Source: JANFXS01 sp022791155 (GTDB lineage: Bacteria > Bacillota > Clostridia > Lachnospirales > Anaerotignaceae). Taken from it: 16,870 nt of DNA. Of this stretch, positions 13,332 to 16,870 are shown piece after piece. Both the position numbers and the translations under genes were made by a program. The DNA lies in the NCBI GenBank assembly GCA_949743895.1, contig CATJUX010000016.1, positions 1-16,870 on the forward strand. Reading direction: 5' to 3'. The notes under the pieces were generated by a model. It saw nothing but the letters and a program-made list of their open reading frames with translations, was not told where the DNA came from and made no database searches. Numbering within the stretch: the first letter of the stretch is position 1; every line of letters starts with the position of its first letter.

Positions 13332-14488
13332 CAACATTTTCCTTCCATTATTAAATTATAAGAAAACTCCCGGCCCCATTTGTCAGCCTTTAGCAGTTCC
13401 TCAATATTATAGTCATATTTAACATTATATGCATTCATAGTTTTTTCTATTATATCTGGAATATCAATATATTTTATCTCGCTTTTCAAAAAATTTTCAA
13501 CGGCAATTTCATTTGCCGCATTCAAAACAGCTGGCATTGTTCCCCCTGTCTCAATGGCTTTATATGCCAAGCCAAGACACCTGAAGTTTTCAACATCTGG
13601 TTTTTCAAATGTGAGCGAACCAATTTGGGACAAATTCAGCCGTTCAAAATCACTTTTCATTCTTTGAGGGCAGCTTAAAGCATATGCTATAGGGATTTTC
13701 ATGTCAGGCACACCCATTTGGGCAATGACTGCTCCATCTTCAAACTGCACGGCAGAATGCACAACGCTTTGCGGATGCACAAGAACTTCTATTTGGTTCA
13801 CGTCAACATCAAAAAACCATTTTGCTTCAATCACCTCAAGCCCTTTGTTCATCATTGTTGAAGAATCAATTGTTATTTTGGCTCCCATGCTCCAATTTGG
13901 GTGTGTCAATGCCATTTGAGGAGTGACATTTTTCAAAAACTCTCTGTCTTTTCCTCTAAAAGGCCCTCCTGAAGCTGTGAGAAGTATTTTTTCAATTTTG
14001 TTCATTGAGTTTCCCTGCAAACATTGAAATATCGCCGAATGTTCGCTGTCAACGGGATATATATTCACGCCTTTTTTCTTTGCCTCATTCATGATCAAGC
14101 TCCCTGACGACACAAGAACTTCTTTTGTGGCAAGCGCAATGTCTTTTTTCGCCATAACAGCTTCATATGCCGGCTTTATGCCTATGTTCCCAACAACTGA
14201 AATCACAACTGTGTCGCATTGGCTCATTGTTGCAATTTCAACAAGCCCTTCCATGCCACAAAGTATTTCAACGTCTTTCCCGACAAACTTTTTTTTGAGC
14301 ATTTCAGCTTTTTCCTCGTTCATGACAGCAGCTTTCAATGGCTTGAACTCGTTTATCTGCTTTTCAAGAAGTTCAATGTTTCCATTTGCTGTGAGCCCAA
14401 CAACTTCCATATCACTCGACATTCTCACAACGTCAAGAGTCTGCGTTCCTATAGATCCTGTGGAACCCAATATTGATATTCTTTTCAT
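13331..14488 (-). CDS. dxr: 1-deoxy-D-xylulose 5-phosphate reductoisomerase
   Basis: The 385-residue product makes MEP from DXP with NADPH, the first committed step of the MEP pathway. The NADPH-binding motif ISILGSTGSIGTQTLDVV opens the protein. The metal and substrate residues appear in YPVDSEHSAIFQCL (about residues 146-159), the substrate loop in LLTASGGPFRG, and the active-site region in WSMGAKITIDSSTMMNKGLE. HPQSVVHS and a helical C-terminal domain complete it. An oddity is ALATKEVLV, where the family usually reads ALANKE; the lysine and glutamate are kept. ATG at 14486-14488 follows AAAGGTGA; a TTG one codon upstream is in frame. It lies 12 nt after cdsA and overlaps rseP by one base. 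It is the target of fosmidomycin in organisms with this pathway. Confidence 0.97.
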   Translation of the reverse strand: MKRISILGSTGSIGTQTLDVVRMSSDMEVVGLTANGNIELLEKQINEFKPLKAAVMNEEKAEMLKKKFVGKDVEILCGMEGLVEIATMSQCDTVVISVVGNIGIKPAYEAVMAKKDIALATKEVLVSSGSLIMNEAKKKGVNIYPVDSEHSAIFQCLQGNSMNKIEKILLTASGGPFRGKDREFLKNVTPQMALTHPNWSMGAKITIDSSTMMNKGLEVIEAKWFFDVDVNQIEVLVHPQSVVHSAVQFEDGAVIAQMGVPDMKIPIAYALSCPQRMKSDFERLNLSQIGSLTFEKPDVENFRCLGLAYKAIETGGTMPAVLNAANEIAVENFLKSEIKYIDIPDIIEKTMNAYNVKYDYNIEELLKADKWGREFSYNLIMEGKC

Positions 14489-14500
14489 CAAATCACCTTT

Positions 14501-15319
14501 TTATTTATAAACTTCAATCAAAAACAACATAATATAATATACAACAGGAGCTGTAAAAATCACGCTGTCAAACCTGTCCAATATTCCGCCATGCCCCGGA
14601 ATGAGCGCCCCATAGTCTTTTATTCCAACATGACGCTTTATTGCAGAAGCGGCCAAATCACCAATTTGCGACAAAACAGAGCCAAGAACGCCTGTGATAA
14701 TGCAAAGAGCCACAGTGTCCACACCCTTTAGTATAAAATACTTCTCAATATAAAACCCATATAAAAATGCAATCAGCGTGGCAATAATAACGCCTCCAAC
14801 AGCACCTTCAATTGTCTTTTTTGGGCTCAATGAGGGTATCAGCTTGTGCCTTCCCAAAAGCATACCCGAAAAATATGCCCCTGTGTCACAGCCAAATGCC
14901 GAAATGAATATCAGCCAAACAAAATATCTTCCATAAGTGAACTCACGGACAAGATATATATGAGATATTAAAAATGAAACATAAAAGAATCCAAAAAATA
15001 TTATTATAATATCTTTTATGCCAACATCATTGTGAAAAAGCACCATAACTGCCAGCAATATCACCATATAAATTGAAACAAGTATATTAAACATATTGTT
15101 TTCGTTTATAAAAAACTCTGCAAAAACAACATATATAAAAGAACATGCATAGCCAACAAAACAAAGGATCTTTCTGTCTTCCTCAAAAGCCTTGTAGAAT
15201 TCGTTCATGCCAACAAGGCTTAAAAAAAGCGTAAAAAGTTTTAATGGAACCCCTCCTGTGAACACAAAAAACACCACAATCGGAAACAAAATCAGGCCCG
15301 AAATGATTCTTGTCAGCAT
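14501..15319 (-). CDS. cdsA: Phosphatidate cytidylyltransferase (CDP-diglyceride synthase)
   Basis: The 272-residue integral membrane protein makes CDP-diacylglycerol from phosphatidic acid and CTP, the branch point for anionic phospholipids. Several hydrophobic helices fill the protein. The family signature is exact near residues 226-250: SAIKRHVGIKDYGALIPGHG, then GILDRFDS. An earlier conserved stretch, FGCDTGAYFSGMLLGRHKL, followed by SPKKTIEGAVGG, is also typical. The ATG at 15317-15319 has AGGAG eight bases upstream. It is 11 nt after uppS and 12 nt before dxr, the standard order in Firmicutes, so it is almost certainly co-transcribed with both. Confidence 0.97.
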   Translation of the reverse strand: MLTRIISGLILFPIVVFFVFTGGVPLKLFTLFLSLVGMNEFYKAFEEDRKILCFVGYACSFIYVVFAEFFINENNMFNILVSIYMVILLAVMVLFHNDVGIKDIIIIFFGFFYVSFLISHIYLVREFTYGRYFVWLIFISAFGCDTGAYFSGMLLGRHKLIPSLSPKKTIEGAVGGVIIATLIAFLYGFYIEKYFILKGVDTVALCIITGVLGSVLSQIGDLAASAIKRHVGIKDYGALIPGHGGILDRFDSVIFTAPVVYYIMLFLIEVYK

Positions 15320-15330
15320 AAAACCAGCTC

Positions 15331-16065
15331 CTAACTGTTTCTTCCGCCAAAACGGCGGTTTCTGTTTTGATAGTCAAAAATTGCCTGTTTGAGATCCTCC
15401 GGTGTGAAATCTGGCCACAATTTATCAGAAAAGACAAACTCCGAATATGCAAGCTGCCACAAAAGGAAATTGCTTATTCTTTCCTCCCCACTTGTCCTAA
15501 TCATCAATTCCGGATCAGGTATATCCCCTGTGTCAAGATATTGTGAAAAATTATCTTCTGTGATTGTTTCTTCCTGAACATTTCCATTTTTGCTGTCATG
15601 CAATATTTTTTTCACAGCCCTTATTATCTCGTCTCGCCCACCATAGTTTAATGCTATATGCAAGTTAAGCCCTGTTTTATTTTTTGTGATTTTTTCCAGT
15701 TCTTCAATCTGTTTTTGAATGTCAATGTCAAGCCGGCTTTTTTCTCCAATTATGTCAACTTTGCAGTTTTTAACTTTTGCTGTTCGTATATTTTCCTTCA
15801 AATACTGGCGAAGCAAGTCCATTATTCCATTGACTTCTTCATCGCTTCTCTTCCAATTTTCCGTTGAAAAAGCATAAACCGTCAGGTGCTCAACTCCAAT
15901 ATCCATGGCAGCTGTTGTCACTTTTTCAAGTGCATCTGCGCCGGCCTTGTGTCCTGCTTTTTTCATCAAATTCCTTTTTTTTGCCCAGCGCCCATTGCCA
16001 TCCATTATTATGGCTATGTGTTTTGGAACATTTGTTTTGTCAATTTCAACTTCTCTTATGCTCAC
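15331..16065 (-). CDS. uppS: Undecaprenyl diphosphate synthase (cis-prenyltransferase)
   Basis: The 244-residue product lengthens farnesyl diphosphate with isopentenyl units to give the C55 carrier lipid used for peptidoglycan and teichoic acid synthesis. All cis-prenyltransferase motifs are visible: IIMDGNGRWAKKR with the catalytic Asp22, HKAGAD, YAFSTENWKR, LNYGGRDEI, and RTSGEERISNFLLWQLAYSE near residue 190. I chose GTG at 16063-16065 because GGGGG lies seven bases upstream. A TTG six codons earlier is in frame but overlaps that site. It follows frr after 122 nt and precedes cdsA by 11 nt. It uses the isoprenoid precursors that the dxr and ispG products help make, so the operon links precursor supply to carrier lipid. 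Confidence 0.97.
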   Translation of the reverse strand: MSIREVEIDKTNVPKHIAIIMDGNGRWAKKRNLMKKAGHKAGADALEKVTTAAMDIGVEHLTVYAFSTENWKRSDEEVNGIMDLLRQYLKENIRTAKVKNCKVDIIGEKSRLDIDIQKQIEELEKITKNKTGLNLHIALNYGGRDEIIRAVKKILHDSKNGNVQEETITEDNFSQYLDTGDIPDPELMIRTSGEERISNFLLWQLAYSEFVFSDKLWPDFTPEDLKQAIFDYQNRNRRFGGRNS

Positions 16066-16132
16066 AAGAAAGCCCCCATACAAAATTTTTTTATGCCCAA
16101 AAAAGCTTAAATATACTTATCTTATGACGAAA

Positions 16133-16156
16133 GGCGCCAAAAATATTTTTGACGCC
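16133..16156. other. Inverted repeat between frr and uppS
   Basis: Read on the minus strand, GGCGTCAAAAAT is followed at once by ATTTTTGGCGCC, a 12+12 arrangement with one wobble pair. An RNA would form a GC stem of about six pairs topped by an A/U stem. The following minus-strand bases are TTTCGTC, a poor T-run, so it is at best a leaky terminator or a processing site. A second small stem, TAGGT-GTGTG-ACCTA, lies at about 16169-16183. Confidence 0.4.
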
Positions 16157-16187
16157 CTGCACTTTCTTAGGTCACACACCTATAAGG

Positions 16188-16742
16188 TTATACAGAAAGT
16201 ATATCCTTGCTCTTAGCTTCCGATTTTTTATCAATGTCAACTGCATATTTATCTGTCAATTTCTGCATTTCTTCCTCAAGATCAGAGAGATCGTCTTTTG
16301 TGATCTCTTTGGCTTTTTCCTGTTTTTTAAATGCATCTATGGCGTCACGTCTGATGTTTCTCAGCGCAACTTTGGCTTCTTCGGCTTTTTTCTTAACATC
16401 TTTTGTGAGAGACACCCTGCGTTCCTCGGTCAGTTCAGGAAAAACAAGGCGAATCACCTTTCCATCATTGTTTGGGTTGATTCCCAACTCCGATGTGTTG
16501 ATAGCTTTTTCAATGGCCTTCAGCATTGACACATCATATGGCTGAATTTGTATAAGCCTTGCTTCAGGCACAGATATGTTTCCAATTTGATTTATAGGCG
16601 TTGGCGTTCCGTAATAATCCACAGTGATTCTGTCCAAAACATGAGGATTTGCCCTTCCAGCTCTAATTGTTGAATATTCGCTTTCAAGATTTGCCAGTGT
16701 TTTTTTCATTTTTTCTTCAAATGCTGATGTCTTTTCTGACAT
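16188..16742 (-). CDS. frr: Ribosome recycling factor
   Basis: The 184-residue product has the normal length of RRF, which splits the post-termination ribosome together with EF-G. The sequence matches the family throughout: LANLESEYSTIRAGRANPHV near residues 16-35, then YYGTPTPINQIGNISVPEAR, AIEKAINTSELGINPNNDG, the family's IRL-FPELTEERR segment, and a long helix with RNIRRDA. The C-terminus includes KYAVDIDKKSEAKSKDIL. The ATG at 16740-16742 has AGGAGG eight bases upstream. pyrH normally lies a few bases upstream in related genomes. Here the 128 bases to the window edge contain no recognisable coding sequence. They are AT-rich, and I cannot pick out a promoter with confidence. Confidence 0.98.
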   Translation of the reverse strand: MSEKTSAFEEKMKKTLANLESEYSTIRAGRANPHVLDRITVDYYGTPTPINQIGNISVPEARLIQIQPYDVSMLKAIEKAINTSELGINPNNDGKVIRLVFPELTEERRVSLTKDVKKKAEEAKVALRNIRRDAIDAFKKQEKAKEITKDDLSDLEEEMQKLTDKYAVDIDKKSEAKSKDILSV

Positions 16743-16870
16743 TATAAATTCCTCCTAACAAAGTCTTTTATTTTCGGCCTATACGCCACTATAAATGCTT
16801 AACATATAAACATTCACAATAAAATATATATAAAAATATATTTCTAATATTTCTTTAGCCAAAAAATTGA

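Noticed and set aside
1..16870. CRISPR array, tRNA, rRNA or insertion sequence
   Set aside because: No regularly spaced repeats, cloverleaf sequences, rRNA segments or transposase frames could be recognised on either strand.

Overview
The window looks like a low-GC, spore-forming Firmicute of the class Clostridia. The evidence is a partial alpha/beta-type small acid-soluble spore protein at the left edge, a Gram-positive PolC-type replicative polymerase, the gene order frr-uppS-cdsA-dxr-rseP-ispG-polC, strong AGGAGG-type ribosome binding sites and frequent TTG/GTG starts. I cannot name the genus. Every recognised gene except one (a repressor at 1559-1954) lies on the minus strand, so most of the window reads from right to left.

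Right two thirds (16742 down to 6794): a housekeeping cluster. frr (ribosome recycling) is followed, after a 122-nt gap holding a hairpin, by a tight run uppS-cdsA-dxr-rseP-ispG-polC. Gaps there are 11-21 nt, and dxr/rseP overlap by one base. The run joins two isoprenoid (MEP pathway) genes, dxr and ispG, with undecaprenyl diphosphate synthase, CDP-diglyceride synthase, a site-2 intramembrane protease and DNA polymerase PolC. A strong intrinsic terminator follows polC directly.

Middle (6793 to 4382): a 576-nt non-genic stretch upstream of nrdR holds the polC terminator, a GC-rich hairpin next to a possible 20-codon reading frame with its own ribosome binding site, a 20-bp palindrome and a candidate nrdR promoter. 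nrdR (repressor of ribonucleotide reductase genes) comes next, with its own terminator. A second regulatory gap of 486 nt leads into a lipoprotein gene.

Left (5266 to 2158): an apparent three-gene operon encodes an unknown lipoprotein, a YbiT/YkpA-type ABC-F ATPase with unusual ATP-binding motifs, and a nitroreductase. A bidirectional terminator (2047-2084) closes it.

Far left (1954 to 286): a compact phage-like regulatory cassette. A cI-like HTH repressor faces a Cro-like HTH protein across a 174-nt divergent promoter region. The minus-strand arm continues with a RinA/ArpU-like late regulator and a small phBC6A51/terminase-small-subunit-like HTH protein. There is no integrase, large terminase or structural gene, so this is either a prophage relic or a domesticated control module. 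It runs directly towards the spore-protein gene. No tRNA, rRNA, CRISPR array or insertion sequence was seen.
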